Shown: one piece after another, positions 43,877-53,622 of the stretch
Layout: each line of letters starts with the position of its first letter
How positions within the stretch are numbered: the stretch's first letter is position 1
NCBI GenBank assembly: GCA_903870015.1
Contig: CAIQBE010000050.1
Location: forward strand, 141,984 to 205,983
Source of the DNA: an uncultured Thiotrichales bacterium
Lineage (GTDB): Bacteria > Pseudomonadota > Gammaproteobacteria > Francisellales > CACEW01
Direction: 5' to 3'
DNA length: 64,000 nt
The notes under the pieces: model-generated
The model's database searches: none
Told to the model about the DNA's origin: nothing
The model's input: the letters and a program-made list of their open reading frames with translations, nothing else
Program-made: the position numbers and the translations under genes

Positions 43877-44554
43877 GTGAGCTTAAGCGAATTTTCCCTC
43901 AACCTTATTTTAACTAGCATGCTGATGCTGATCAGCATCAGCACCTTGACCGTCCTGGGCTTTCACAGCGAGAAAATAATCGAAAAAATCCAACTAGAGG
44001 ACACTACGCTTCAGGCGCTATTAACCATTGAACAAAGCCTAGCAAACAGCAACCCTACTTATTGCGCCCCCATAAATAAGATCAATAATTATAATACAGA
44101 CATCAACACCAACGGCCGTTACCAAGTGAGTGAAAATAAAATCACCACCTACTCAAAAACACCAGAATATTATCTTAATACCCAAATCAACAATGACCAA
44201 AAACATATCATTATAAATGAAAAAATTCCTGGCGACACTGGCGACAGCTTGATTTTAGACGACTGCGAACATGCCGTTATTGTAAAAATAACAGACATAG
44301 ATTATCAGTCCAAGCACCAAACAAAACTGACCCTAGCGCAAGCCACAGGCATCATGCTAAAGCCCCCTATCATGCTTGGCACGATCAACATCACGCAATT
44401 TGAGCTGAACAGCAAAGGCCTCTATCGCAAAATCGGCAACAAAAATCGTGTACTAATTGCCCCCCACATTAGCAACATCAATATTTCCAAAAACATGATC
44501 AATATCAAAGCCCAGGATCAAGACCAATATGCTTATTTTCAAAAAGCCTTCTAG
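43877..44554 (+). CDS. Putative minor pilin-like protein (PilW-like)
   Basis: 225 residues from GTG 43877 (no good ribosome site; a stop lies seven codons upstream). The N-terminus SEFSLNLILTSMLMLISIS is a hydrophobic helix beginning with a charged/FSL motif as in PilW-type prepilins, but no clear glycine at the peptidase site is seen, so the start or the assignment may be off. The rest is polar and strand-rich, with two cysteines in the first ~140 residues. It overlaps the next gene, which has a clearer prepilin N-terminus; together they look like a minor pilin pair. Confidence 0.55.
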   Translation: MSLSEFSLNLILTSMLMLISISTLTVLGFHSEKIIEKIQLEDTTLQALLTIEQSLANSNPTYCAPINKINNYNTDINTNGRYQVSENKITTYSKTPEYYLNTQINNDQKHIIINEKIPGDTGDSLILDDCEHAVIVKITDIDYQSKHQTKLTLAQATGIMLKPPIMLGTINITQFELNSKGLYRKIGNKNRVLIAPHISNINISKNMINIKAQDQDQYAYFQKAF

Positions 44555-44987
44555 CGGCTTTATCTTATTACCCGTATTAATTCTATTACTCGCAAGCGCA
44601 TTAATTTTATTTGCGTTAAGCCATGCTTTTTACACTCATGTACTGTTAACCAAAGAGACTCAACGCTATCTCAACGCCCAAACGATGATCAATAAAATCG
44701 TTGATGATATTGAAATGCAACTAAGCCTACAAACAGCAACAGACCCAAACCCCAAAAATCCAAGTGACTTACTCAACGACATCAACGCCTGGCCTAAAAT
44801 AGCTATCAATCAAAATACTGCCCACATATACAGCCAACTCATTCATAATGATGACAGTGATTTAACTTATGCAAGCCTAATCACGATTGGAGATCATATC
44901 AGCCAACGCCGCGTCATTTACGAACTTATTAGTACTTGTACACTTGCGCTACACCACTGCCGTCCAGTACAATTGACGCTATTGTAA
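44529..44987 (+). CDS. Putative minor pilin (PilX-like)
   Basis: 152 residues. A short positively charged leader (MLIFKKPSSG) ends at a glycine-phenylalanine site followed by a hydrophobic helix (FILLPVLILLLASALILFAL) and an amphipathic helix (LTKETQRYLNAQTMINKIVD), as in PilX/GspK-type prepilins. The usual Glu at +5 is replaced by Val. C-terminal half is small with a cysteine pair (STCTLALHHC). Overlaps the preceding gene by 26 bases and ends 15 bases before gltX. Confidence 0.6.
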   Translation: MLIFKKPSSGFILLPVLILLLASALILFALSHAFYTHVLLTKETQRYLNAQTMINKIVDDIEMQLSLQTATDPNPKNPSDLLNDINAWPKIAINQNTAHIYSQLIHNDDSDLTYASLITIGDHISQRRVIYELISTCTLALHHCRPVQLTLL

Positions 44988-45002
44988 ACTTAAGGATCAT
45001 CC

Positions 45003-46391
45003 ATGACTACGAGAACCCGCTTTGCGCCGAGCCCCACAGGATTACTGCATATTGGCGGCGCACGCACGGCCCTATACTCTTATCTCGTTGCCCGTCAAAA
45101 TCAAGGCCAATTTATTTTACGAATTGAAGATACCGATCTTGAGCGCTCGACCCAAGCCTCTGTCGACGCGATTTTAGAAGGCATGCAATGGCTTGAATTA
45201 GGCTATGACGAAGGGCCCTTTTATCAAACCAAACGCTTTGATCGTTATCATGCCATTGCCGAGCAACTCTTAGAACAAGGTCAGGCCTATCGCTGTGACT
45301 GCACCAAAGAGCGTTTAGAAGAATTACGCAATACTCAAATGGCAAATCAACAAAAACCACGCTACGATAGCCACTGCCGCAATCGCAAGGATGTCGATAC
45401 CAGCAAACCTCATGTCATTCGTTTTAAAAATCCAGTAGATGGCGCAGTATCATGGGATGATTTGGTAAAAGGCACGATTACCTTTCAAAACACTGAACTT
45501 GATGATCTCATTATCGTACGCACTGATAATGCACCAACCTATAATTTTACCGTTGTTGTCGATGATTACGACATGAACATCACCCACGTCATTCGAGGCG
45601 ATGACCATGTCAACAATACCCCACGGCAAATTAATATTTTAAAAGCACTAGACTCACCACTGCCTCTATATGCCCATGTACCAATGATTTTAGGCTCAGA
45701 TGGCAAGCGCCTGTCAAAACGCCATGGTGCTGAAGGTGTTATGGATTATCGCGATCAGGGCTATTTACCGGCAGCACTATTAAACTACTTATTTCGCCTA
45801 GGCTTTGCTCACAAAGATCAAGAAATTTTCTCACTCAGCGAGATGACCGAATGCTTTCGTCTAGATCATGTCAGTGGCTCACCAGCAGCCTTTAATACTG
45901 AAAAACTAAACTGGCTCAATCAACACTATATCAAAACAGCACCCATTGAGATGATTCGCCCGCACTTATTGTGGCAATTTGAGCAACTAAATTTAGATCC
46001 GAAAAATGGCCCCAGCTTTGAAGCCCTTATTGCGGCAATGTCCGAGCGCGCCCACACCCTCAAAGAGCTCGCTGAAAAAAGCACTTACTTTTACACCGAT
46101 GATTACCCCAAAGATGAAGCCGCCTATAAAAAACATATCACAACAGAAACCCTACCTGCACTACAAGCCTTGATTGAGCCTCTACAACAATTAAAAACCT
46201 TTACCGCGCCAGGAATTCATGACATTATACAAAACGTGGCGACCAGCTTGAATCTTGGCATGGGCAAAGTGGGCATGCCTTTACGCGTAGCGCTTACGGG
46301 TGGCACGCAATCTCCAGGCATCGATGTCACCGCAGAACTCTTGGGTAAAGATAAAGTATTACAACGCATTCGCAATATTAATCTCGTATAG
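45003..46391 (+). CDS. gltX: Glutamate--tRNA ligase GltX
   Basis: 462 residues. Class I synthetase: HIGH-like motif PSPTGLLHIGGARTA (about residues 9-23), RIEDTDLERS, VIRGDDHVNNTPRQ, and KMSKS-like KRLSKRHGA (about 239-247). Bears cysteines in YRCDC and CRN that resemble the zinc site of some GltX. AAGGATC precedes the ATG. Possibly cotranscribed with the pilin-like genes. Confidence 0.96.
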   Translation: MTTRTRFAPSPTGLLHIGGARTALYSYLVARQNQGQFILRIEDTDLERSTQASVDAILEGMQWLELGYDEGPFYQTKRFDRYHAIAEQLLEQGQAYRCDCTKERLEELRNTQMANQQKPRYDSHCRNRKDVDTSKPHVIRFKNPVDGAVSWDDLVKGTITFQNTELDDLIIVRTDNAPTYNFTVVVDDYDMNITHVIRGDDHVNNTPRQINILKALDSPLPLYAHVPMILGSDGKRLSKRHGAEGVMDYRDQGYLPAALLNYLFRLGFAHKDQEIFSLSEMTECFRLDHVSGSPAAFNTEKLNWLNQHYIKTAPIEMIRPHLLWQFEQLNLDPKNGPSFEALIAAMSERAHTLKELAEKSTYFYTDDYPKDEAAYKKHITTETLPALQALIEPLQQLKTFTAPGIHDIIQNVATSLNLGMGKVGMPLRVALTGGTQSPGIDVTAELLGKDKVLQRIRNINLV

Positions 46392-46404
46392 CAAGGACAA
46401 CATT

Positions 46405-47979
46405 ATGGCAATTATGAAACGATCAATCGGCCCAATCAGCTTAATGTTCACGGCCGTAAGCGGCATATTGGGCTCAGCCTGGCTATTTGGCCCCTACTAC
46501 GCAGCGCAAATGGCAGGACCAGCCGCCTTAATCAGCTGGTTTGTCGGCGCTATCGCCATGATGATCATCGCCATGACCTTTGCCGAACTCACAAGTATGT
46601 TTCCCATCGCCGGCGCCCAAGCCCGCTTTATGCTCTTTTCTCATGGCTCGATGACAAGCTTCCTATTCGGCTGGATTATGTGGCTTGCTTATGCTGCCGT
46701 TGCCCCTGCAGAAACCATGGCGATTTTACAATACATGGGTAGCAGTTTTCCGGTTTTATTAGCTAGTAAAAATGGCACTACCATTCTTTCAACTCTAGGC
46801 TATATCGTTGCAGGCATCGTTCTTTTTGCCATGTGCGTTATCAACCTCATCAGCATTAAATGGCTCGCTCGTTACAACGCCATGGTTGTATGGGTTAAAG
46901 TATTTGTACCCCTCATTGTCGCGGTCGTAATTTTATCACTGGCTTTTAATACTAGTAATTTCACAAGCGCTGGCTTTATGCCCAGCGGCTGGGAAGGCAC
47001 CTTAAGCGCCCTGTCTTTAGGTGGTATTGTCTTTGCACTCACAGGCTATGCTCCCGCCATTGTCTTAGCTGGCGAAGCTAAAAATCCACAAAAAACCATA
47101 CCCATTGTTTTGGGTGGCTCACTGCTTATTTGTTTTTTCGTGTACTTTATTTTACAAGTCGCTTTGATTGGCGCAGTCCCCGCAGGCAGTCTTGCCAATG
47201 GCTGGAGCCATTTACAATTCGCCGGCTCACAAAGCCCCTTTGTAGGTATTGCTGAAAACAGCTTACATCAACATTGGCTACATTATTTAATTTTAGTCAC
47301 TGCCGTCATCACTCCTCTAGGCACCGCCATCATTTTTATCGCCAGCAGCGCACGTGTCGCCTACGCCATGAGTGAAAATGGCTTTTTCCCTAAATCCATG
47401 GAAACCTTAAGCAAACGCGGCGTGCCTTTCTGGGCTGTGCTACTTAATTTTATCGTGGGCATGATTTTATTCTTCCCTGTTCCAGGCTGGCAAGGCATGA
47501 TGGGCTTTTTAGTTGCAGCCTTTGTATTAGGTTATGCTATTGGCCCCTTAGCACTACTTTCATTACGCAAACAAGTGCCACACTTCCCCAGGCGCTTTAA
47601 TTTACCAGTATTTAAAACCTGGTGCTTTATGGCGTTCTTTTTTACCAATTTGATTTTATATTGGGTCGGCTGGGATATTTATTCCAAAATGCTCATAGGC
47701 ATTATTTTAGGTTTAGCTGTGATGATTATCTCACGATGGCGCCATCATCGGGACAACAACCTTGATGCGCGCACCAGCATCTGGGCCTTTATCTATATTT
47801 TTGGGGAAGGCATTATTTCTTATCTGGGCAATTTTGGCAATGGCATTGGATTACTACCCAAAGACTGGGACATGCTAATCGTTGCTATTTTTTCAGCCCT
47901 CATTTTATACCTGTCACAAAGACAAGCATTACCCGCAGAAAGAACCCAAGCCTACATTGATAGCATTAAGGATTGGTAG
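46405..47979 (+). CDS. APC-family amino acid permease
   Basis: 524 residues from ATG 46405 (AAGGA upstream); a longer frame to 46300 overlaps gltX and is rejected. Twelve to fourteen hydrophobic segments; the N-terminal GPISLMFTAVSGILGSAWLFGP carries the glycine-rich TM1 of the APC superfamily, and FAELTSMFPIAGA the TM2-3 region. Resembles amino acid:proton symporters or exchangers, but substrate cannot be read from sequence. 13 bases after gltX. Confidence 0.88.
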   Translation: MAIMKRSIGPISLMFTAVSGILGSAWLFGPYYAAQMAGPAALISWFVGAIAMMIIAMTFAELTSMFPIAGAQARFMLFSHGSMTSFLFGWIMWLAYAAVAPAETMAILQYMGSSFPVLLASKNGTTILSTLGYIVAGIVLFAMCVINLISIKWLARYNAMVVWVKVFVPLIVAVVILSLAFNTSNFTSAGFMPSGWEGTLSALSLGGIVFALTGYAPAIVLAGEAKNPQKTIPIVLGGSLLICFFVYFILQVALIGAVPAGSLANGWSHLQFAGSQSPFVGIAENSLHQHWLHYLILVTAVITPLGTAIIFIASSARVAYAMSENGFFPKSMETLSKRGVPFWAVLLNFIVGMILFFPVPGWQGMMGFLVAAFVLGYAIGPLALLSLRKQVPHFPRRFNLPVFKTWCFMAFFFTNLILYWVGWDIYSKMLIGIILGLAVMIISRWRHHRDNNLDARTSIWAFIYIFGEGIISYLGNFGNGIGLLPKDWDMLIVAIFSALILYLSQRQALPAERTQAYIDSIKDW

Positions 47980-48054
47980 GAGTCTGTGATGACACCGATG
48001 CTTATATTCCCCAGGAACACCTGATGGACTTAATTTAAACACAACAAAAAAGCA

Positions 48055-48083
48055 TTAACTTTTAGCAAAAAAACCGCTATAAT
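48055..48083 (+). promoter_or_regulatory. Predicted sigma70 promoter of miaB
   Basis: TTAACT (48055-48060), 17-base spacer, consensus TATAAT (48078-48083), 27 bases before the miaB ATG. Confidence 0.55.
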
Positions 48084-48110
48084 ATACGCCTGAAAACAAG
48101 AGTTTAAAAC

Positions 48111-49433
48111 ATGTCCGGCCATTATCTAGTACGCACTCAAGGCTGCCAAATGAACGAGTATGATTCACAAAAAATGCGTGAACTACTCGAAAATAATTTT
48201 AATTATCAAGCAACCGAGAATGAACGTCAGGCGGATATTTTAATTTTAAATACTTGCTCAGTACGCGAAAAAGCAGAGGAAAAAGTATTTGACCAACTTG
48301 GACGTTGGCGCAAAATTAAAGCCAAAAAACCTGAATTAATCATCGCAGTGACAGGTTGTGTTGCTAGCCAAGAAGGTGAAAACATTCTAAAGCGGGCACC
48401 TTATGTCGATTTAATTTTGGGCCCACAAACCATTCATCGCCTACCACAAATGCTCAGAGAGAGACAACAGCATTTAAAACCAGTGATTGACATCAGCTTT
48501 CCAGCCATAGAAAAATTTGACAATCTACCGGACGCCAAAGCCGATGGTGTGAAAGCCTTTGTCTCTATCATGGAAGGTTGCAGTAAATATTGCAGCTATT
48601 GCATCGTGCCCTATACTCGCGGCACTGAAATCAGCCGGCCTTTTGATGACATTCTCGTAGAAATCATGAAGCTCGTCGACAAAGGCGTGAAAGAAATTAC
48701 GTTACTTGGCCAAAATGTCAATCATTATTTAGGCAAAATGCGCGATGGCAAAATCGCAGATCTAGCACTCTTAATTTATTACATCGCTGAAATTGACGAC
48801 ATCAAGCGCATTCGCTTTACTACATCACACCCGGTAGAATTTAATGATAATTTAATCGCTGCCTATCGGGATATTCCCAAACTTGCTGATCACCTACACC
48901 TGCCGGTACAAAGCGGTTCAGATCGAATTTTAGCGATGATGAAACGCGGCCACACAGCACTTGAATACAAAAGCAAAATTAAAAAACTCCGCGAAGTGCG
49001 CCCCAATATTGCGATCTCAACCGATTTAATCGTAGGCTTTCCCAATGAAACCGATCAAGATTTTGCTGCCACAATGAAATTGGTCGAAGATGTCGGCTTT
49101 GATTTCTCCTTCAGCTTTATTTACAGTCGCCGCCCTGGTACCCCCGCAGCGGATTTTCCTGATGACATTGATATGGAAACAAAAAAGGCTCGGCTCAAAA
49201 TCTTACAAACACGCTTAGAACAAAAAGGCGCTGAAATCAGCAATGCCATGATCAATCATGAACACCCTGTTTTAGTCGATGGCTTTTCAGCAAAAGATGC
49301 TCAAGAACTATGCGGGCGCACTGAAAATAATCGCGTGGTCAATTTTAGCGGCGGTGATGCCAACCTAATCGGCAAAATTATTCCCGTCACGATAACGAGC
49401 GCCAGCCATTTTACCCTACGCGGAAAATTATAA
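48111..49433 (+). CDS. miaB: tRNA-2-methylthio-N6-dimethylallyladenosine synthase MiaB
   Basis: 440 residues. Radical-SAM methylthiotransferase acting on A37 of tRNAs. N-terminal cluster cysteines ([32 protein letters not shown]), radical [18 protein letters not shown] (about residues 157-171), and a C-terminal TRAM domain ending in [18 protein letters not shown] precedes the ATG. Often followed by phoH/ybeY, but not here. Confidence 0.96.
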   Translation: MSGHYLVRTQGCQMNEYDSQKMRELLENNFNYQATENERQADILILNTCSVREKAEEKVFDQLGRWRKIKAKKPELIIAVTGCVASQEGENILKRAPYVDLILGPQTIHRLPQMLRERQQHLKPVIDISFPAIEKFDNLPDAKADGVKAFVSIMEGCSKYCSYCIVPYTRGTEISRPFDDILVEIMKLVDKGVKEITLLGQNVNHYLGKMRDGKIADLALLIYYIAEIDDIKRIRFTTSHPVEFNDNLIAAYRDIPKLADHLHLPVQSGSDRILAMMKRGHTALEYKSKIKKLREVRPNIAISTDLIVGFPNETDQDFAATMKLVEDVGFDFSFSFIYSRRPGTPAADFPDDIDMETKKARLKILQTRLEQKGAEISNAMINHEHPVLVDGFSAKDAQELCGRTENNRVVNFSGGDANLIGKIIPVTITSASHFTLRGKL

Positions 49434-49511
49434 AGGCGAAAGAATTATAAAGTAAAATTGGTAAAAGTTATGATATCATTGGGCCATGAAAACTCGGCAA
49501 AGGCTTGACAC

Positions 49512-51845
49512 ATGCTATCAAATAATCGCCGCTCACCAAATGAAGTAAGTATAATAGAAGAGGAAGGCAGAACCTTCTTCAATCCAGTTCGGATTTCACG
49601 CGGCGGCCTCCAAAACCCACGTCAAAGTTCAGGACAAGAACCCGGAAGCCGACTCCAGGTTTCACGATACAGCACAGGGCAAAACTCACGACGAAGCACG
49701 TCAAGCCTAAGCCCTCTGCGCAGCACAAGATTCCTCCGTCTATCAAGCTCTCAAAGTACAAGCCCTCCAGAGGCTGCAATTACAATAGCCGCAATGCCAG
49801 TAGACCCAGCTCAAAGTAACATTGAGATCCCAACCTCCAGAGATCATGCCGATTATGTACGCGCCTTTGAAACACAACCACATGAAGGCCTAGATGACAA
49901 AACCATGGAGTGGTCAGAGTGTATCGAAATTTTAATAAAAGGTGATGTTTTACTCGAACGCATACACCGTACGGCTTGTTTAGCAGAAACGGATATAAAT
50001 AGCGCACTCTTGTACCTTCGGCATTTATTAGATGCACAGTCAAGCCTATCCCCGCCATCAGGAACCTTCAAAAAAGCCAATGATGAAGAATTTTACCATC
50101 TGAAAAAGCATGTTACTAAACTACAAGCACTTCAATGTGCATTAAAAGAACGAGAACTCCGCTTTAACATAACCGATAGGCCAACGCCGCAATTAGCAGT
50201 CACTCACTTAATATTGGGGGCTATATCACTTAATTTAAACAAGCTAAAAATGCACTGCCCAACGGCGTTCTCCCCTAAAAAAAACAGCAGCTTGCTTAAC
50301 AACCCTCTGCATCAGGGATCGGTTTTAGCTAAACTAAGCCAAGCGGCCTGCGACTATCTAGCAGAGCCAGACAAACCCACTGCTTGGATACATCAACTGC
50401 AAAGCACCGATTGGATCAAGCAAGCATTACAAAGTTTAGGAGCACCCGAAGATAATGCCGATGCAAGTTCACTAGAATTTGTAATTAAACACACCAAAAA
50501 ACTACGCAAAACGCATAAAGAGCCGATTCAAATTTCACTCATACAGATCATCGCTTTTATAGCGGCAGCAATTGGGCTTATCGTCTTTATGAAAATCAAG
50601 GCGCCAGACCCCTTCACGGCCACACAGATTACAAACGTCGATAACCCCCTGAATTTTGACCCACTCGTTGTAATACCTGCTGACATAAATATGCCTAGCG
50701 TGGTAACAAATATAACAACAGCGCCGAGCGAAAGCTTCAGTCAAACACTAACGCCATCAGAAACTTACAGCACCTCAGCATCAGGATCTCAAAACCAAAG
50801 TCTTTCGCAATCGCAAAGCCAAACTTTATCACAAACACAAACATCAACACAGACGATAACACCCACACACACACAAAGTACTTCACAATTGCAAAGCCAA
50901 ACTTTATCAGAAACGCAAACAAAAACCCAAACACCAACATTCTCGAAAACACAAAGCGCATCACAATCACAAAGTGCTTCGCAATCCCAAAGCACCTCGC
51001 AATCACAAAGTGCTTCACAATCCCAAAGCGCATCACAATCACAAAGTGCCTCGCAATCCCAAAGCACCTCGCAAAGCCAAACTCTGTCACAAACACAAAC
51101 GGCCTCACAAATATTCTCAGGCTCTCAGACACAAACTACCTCACAGTCACACAGTACATCACAAAGCCAAACGAATAGCCACACCCAAACGCCATCACAA
51201 TCAATCAGCCCAAGCCAATCATCAACAGCCACTCAAACTGCATCGCTAACAACAACAGCGTCGCAGACAGATACGCCATCAGCGACGGCTACTGCTTCAT
51301 CCAGCCGAACCACTACTCAAACCTCTACCCAAAGCGCTACTCAGTCAGCTTCGGGGAATTCTCAGATGATTTTCCAAAACTGCAATCTTGCGCTGCAGTT
51401 GACTTCTCAAAGCCTTTCTAACTGCGGCGCCGTTTGGACTGGGAGCATGGGCGGAGCTACTAGCGCTATGCATCTGCAGATTACTGCAGGCGCTCTGACT
51501 GGTAATCTTCAATCACCATGGGGTAGTGGCTCTTCAGTGAATCTCCCTTCAACTAATAGTGATGCTCAAATGCAAGCTAACCTAGCCGCAGTGAGCGTTT
51601 CTGCCTCAACCCTAGCGAACACTATTATCATAAGTGGTACTGGTGCTCACGTTTCTTATAGTGGCAAGATCCCATTTCAGGGACGGCTATTAGCTGAGAA
51701 AATTAATAAACAGCTTAACCTAACAAGCGGTAACGATGTGTACCTAAATCAGTGGGCCACCACATTTGCGGAGGCGAGCACAGCTTTAGCTAAGCATAGT
51801 CATTTGAGCGAATCTCATAAACTCCCTGCACTTGAAAAAACTTAA
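49512..51845 (+). CDS. Large Ser/Gln/Thr-repeat protein with one membrane segment
   Basis: 777 residues. Not recognised. Order: an Arg/Ser-rich disordered head (1-90); a helical domain (about 115-330); one membrane segment (about 340-358, LIQIIAFIAAAIGLIVFM); a stalk of S-Q-S-Q-S-A/T repeats and Ser/Thr/Gln-rich sequence (about 415-613); and a beta-rich C-terminal domain (about 615-745) with two cysteines (QNCNLAL, SNCGAVW). No N-terminal signal peptide. The layout suggests a type II-like membrane protein with an extended external stalk and head, or a secreted effector. Codon use shifts after about 51360, where the 3' part is less A-rich, hinting at a joined domain. Start has only a weak ribosome site. 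Confidence 0.75.
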   Translation: MLSNNRRSPNEVSIIEEEGRTFFNPVRISRGGLQNPRQSSGQEPGSRLQVSRYSTGQNSRRSTSSLSPLRSTRFLRLSSSQSTSPPEAAITIAAMPVDPAQSNIEIPTSRDHADYVRAFETQPHEGLDDKTMEWSECIEILIKGDVLLERIHRTACLAETDINSALLYLRHLLDAQSSLSPPSGTFKKANDEEFYHLKKHVTKLQALQCALKERELRFNITDRPTPQLAVTHLILGAISLNLNKLKMHCPTAFSPKKNSSLLNNPLHQGSVLAKLSQAACDYLAEPDKPTAWIHQLQSTDWIKQALQSLGAPEDNADASSLEFVIKHTKKLRKTHKEPIQISLIQIIAFIAAAIGLIVFMKIKAPDPFTATQITNVDNPLNFDPLVVIPADINMPSVVTNITTAPSESFSQTLTPSETYSTSASGSQNQSLSQSQSQTLSQTQTSTQTITPTHTQSTSQLQSQTLSETQTKTQTPTFSKTQSASQSQSASQSQSTSQSQSASQSQSASQSQSASQSQSTSQSQTLSQTQTASQIFSGSQTQTTSQSHSTSQSQTNSHTQTPSQSISPSQSSTATQTASLTTTASQTDTPSATATASSSRTTTQTSTQSATQSASGNSQMIFQNCNLALQLTSQSLSNCGAVWTGSMGGATSAMHLQITAGALTGNLQSPWGSGSSVNLPSTNSDAQMQANLAAVSVSASTLANTIIISGTGAHVSYSGKIPFQGRLLAEKINKQLNLTSGNDVYLNQWATTFAEASTALAKHSHLSESHKLPALEKT
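50961..51068 (+). repeat. 18-bp tandem repeats (alternating, 36-bp period) coding for S-Q-S-Q-S-A/T
   Basis: Six units of 18 bp inside the 777-codon gene, alternating between TCACAATCACAAAGTGCT-like and TCGCAATCCCAAAGCACC-like forms. Similar but degenerate units extend on both sides (about 50790-51180). Such tracts commonly vary in copy number. Confidence 0.85.
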
Positions 51846-51913
51846 TGCGATGTTGATAAAATTGGATATTTACTATAAATTAGCACTAATTTAATTAAAA
51901 AAAGGGAGGCCGC

Positions 51914-53575
51914 ATGCTTGCCAGGGCATTCGCTGCATACGCCCGCACCCCAGCGCAAGAATTCGAATTTAGCTTAAATTTGAATGGCATCGAACTTAAT
52001 ATTGAGGTAGATACTCACGGCAACATTATAATAAATAACAGAGAAGCGCTGAGTGAGAGAGATCAAAGAATCTGCCACAAGGCTATAACATTAGCACATA
52101 GCCTTAAAGATGACACAAGAAATCGACACACACGTATACAGGCTTTACACACTGAGCTCACAAAACGACATCAACGACAACGCACACCTATAAAATCACC
52201 CACACTAACCTCCAAGGGTGAAGATCCTTTTGACTACTATTATGTGAGTTTTTCATCACATTTACCAAAAGGCTTCGGAGATGCAGTACCAGCGATCAAT
52301 ATTTTTGTACTTTTTATTGCATCAATGTTTTTGATCCCAGGTGTTGCCAGTACTTCAACAGGCGCATTGATTGCTATTTCTTTGAGTTTTATTGCGCTCA
52401 TGATTCAACTACTCTCAAAGCCCCTTGAAAAAAAAATTGGAGCACCAAGAAACCGATATATTCAAGATACTATTTCTGTAACAATTCTGAGCGTCTCTAG
52501 TTTTAGCAATATACGCATGCTAGCTACCATTTTCGCCAATAGAGCTCTAGTATTAGCAAATAAAAATCAAAATGCAGAAGCTAATTTTATTGCGGCGATG
52601 TGCGTCATTACATTGGCGTCCGTGGGAATGATTGGCACTTGGTTTATACCTTCAATCGCGGTGATGGGACCTCGTGTTCAAGCAACCGTGATCCAGATTG
52701 AAAGGAGTTTTCTAAAAGATAAAGAAAATCCTAATTTAAAAGCAAGGCAACAACTGATTAAAAACGCCAAACACAATGAAGGACGATCTTTGGCTGAGCG
52801 CTTTTGCATTTGCATACGAACAAAAAAAATAGCAACGGATGTACACCATGATGAACGCGTGATCACCACGCCCTCTATTTTAATAGCAGGTAAACGCTTA
52901 GGCGGCGCCTTTGTAATATCAACTCAGCTTTCGCTTGCTTTGGGCATTAACGCCAGAATATTTGAAACCATTCTAACCCCCCTTGCAGCGTTAAGCTTAC
53001 TACACCCTTTTGTCAATCGAGAGTGTAGAATTAACATCGGGCAAAAGTCTTTAAAAATACCCGCCCTAAGCGACAAAGCCCTATCTCTTGCAACAATTCT
53101 TAAATGGGCCTCAGAACTAGCTGGAGTGAGCTATAATTCACTGATTAACCCAGCTGTCACCCTATTTTTTGTGTGCGAAAAAATATTAAGTTTACATAAC
53201 ATTGGCAATAACGAACACGGTAACATTGGGAAGATCAATGGCAGTTTATTAGCCACAGCATTCATACTCATGATTCCATCGTTAATCCTTGATCTTGCTA
53301 GCCGCCGCCTGGGCATAGATCGCTTTGATGGCTGGTCTCCTTCACGCTTAAGCTATATCTTAAATGAGGCAGACAATGCAAATATACGTCATAATCTTGA
53401 GCACTATTTATCTCTAGTCATTGCAACTGCACAACACGAAATCACAGCACTCGAACAACCAGAGCCCTCAGCAAGACAAACCTTTTATCATAATAGTAGT
53501 ACCAGAGGTCGATTAGAGCTAACTTTTTCACGCAGAAGCGTTAAAAATGTAGAAGCAGGCGTGGAACTGGTATGA
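51914..53575 (+). CDS. Multi-pass membrane protein of unknown function
   Basis: 553 residues; AGGGAGG lies a few bases before the ATG. Not recognised. The first ~120 residues are soluble (a beta-rich EFEFSLNLNGIELNIEV then basic helices); about six hydrophobic segments follow (around 127-147, 150-168, 225-250, 335-372, 405-425, 443-465); a cytoplasmic-like basic loop with CICIRTKK lies about 298-305; the tail is polar. 68 bases after the Ser/Gln-repeat gene on the same strand, so the two may form a unit. No family or catalytic motif seen. Confidence 0.65.
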   Translation: MLARAFAAYARTPAQEFEFSLNLNGIELNIEVDTHGNIIINNREALSERDQRICHKAITLAHSLKDDTRNRHTRIQALHTELTKRHQRQRTPIKSPTLTSKGEDPFDYYYVSFSSHLPKGFGDAVPAINIFVLFIASMFLIPGVASTSTGALIAISLSFIALMIQLLSKPLEKKIGAPRNRYIQDTISVTILSVSSFSNIRMLATIFANRALVLANKNQNAEANFIAAMCVITLASVGMIGTWFIPSIAVMGPRVQATVIQIERSFLKDKENPNLKARQQLIKNAKHNEGRSLAERFCICIRTKKIATDVHHDERVITTPSILIAGKRLGGAFVISTQLSLALGINARIFETILTPLAALSLLHPFVNRECRINIGQKSLKIPALSDKALSLATILKWASELAGVSYNSLINPAVTLFFVCEKILSLHNIGNNEHGNIGKINGSLLATAFILMIPSLILDLASRRLGIDRFDGWSPSRLSYILNEADNANIRHNLEHYLSLVIATAQHEITALEQPEPSARQTFYHNSSTRGRLELTFSRRSVKNVEAGVELV

Positions 53576-53622
53576 CCTTGCCTTTTAAAAATACCTGTTA
53601 GATACTAAAAGCAAATACCATA

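Noticed and set aside
50737-51132. Minus-strand ORFs of Phe/Cys/Asp-rich repeats
   Set aside because: Antisense shadows of the Ser/Gln repeat tract.
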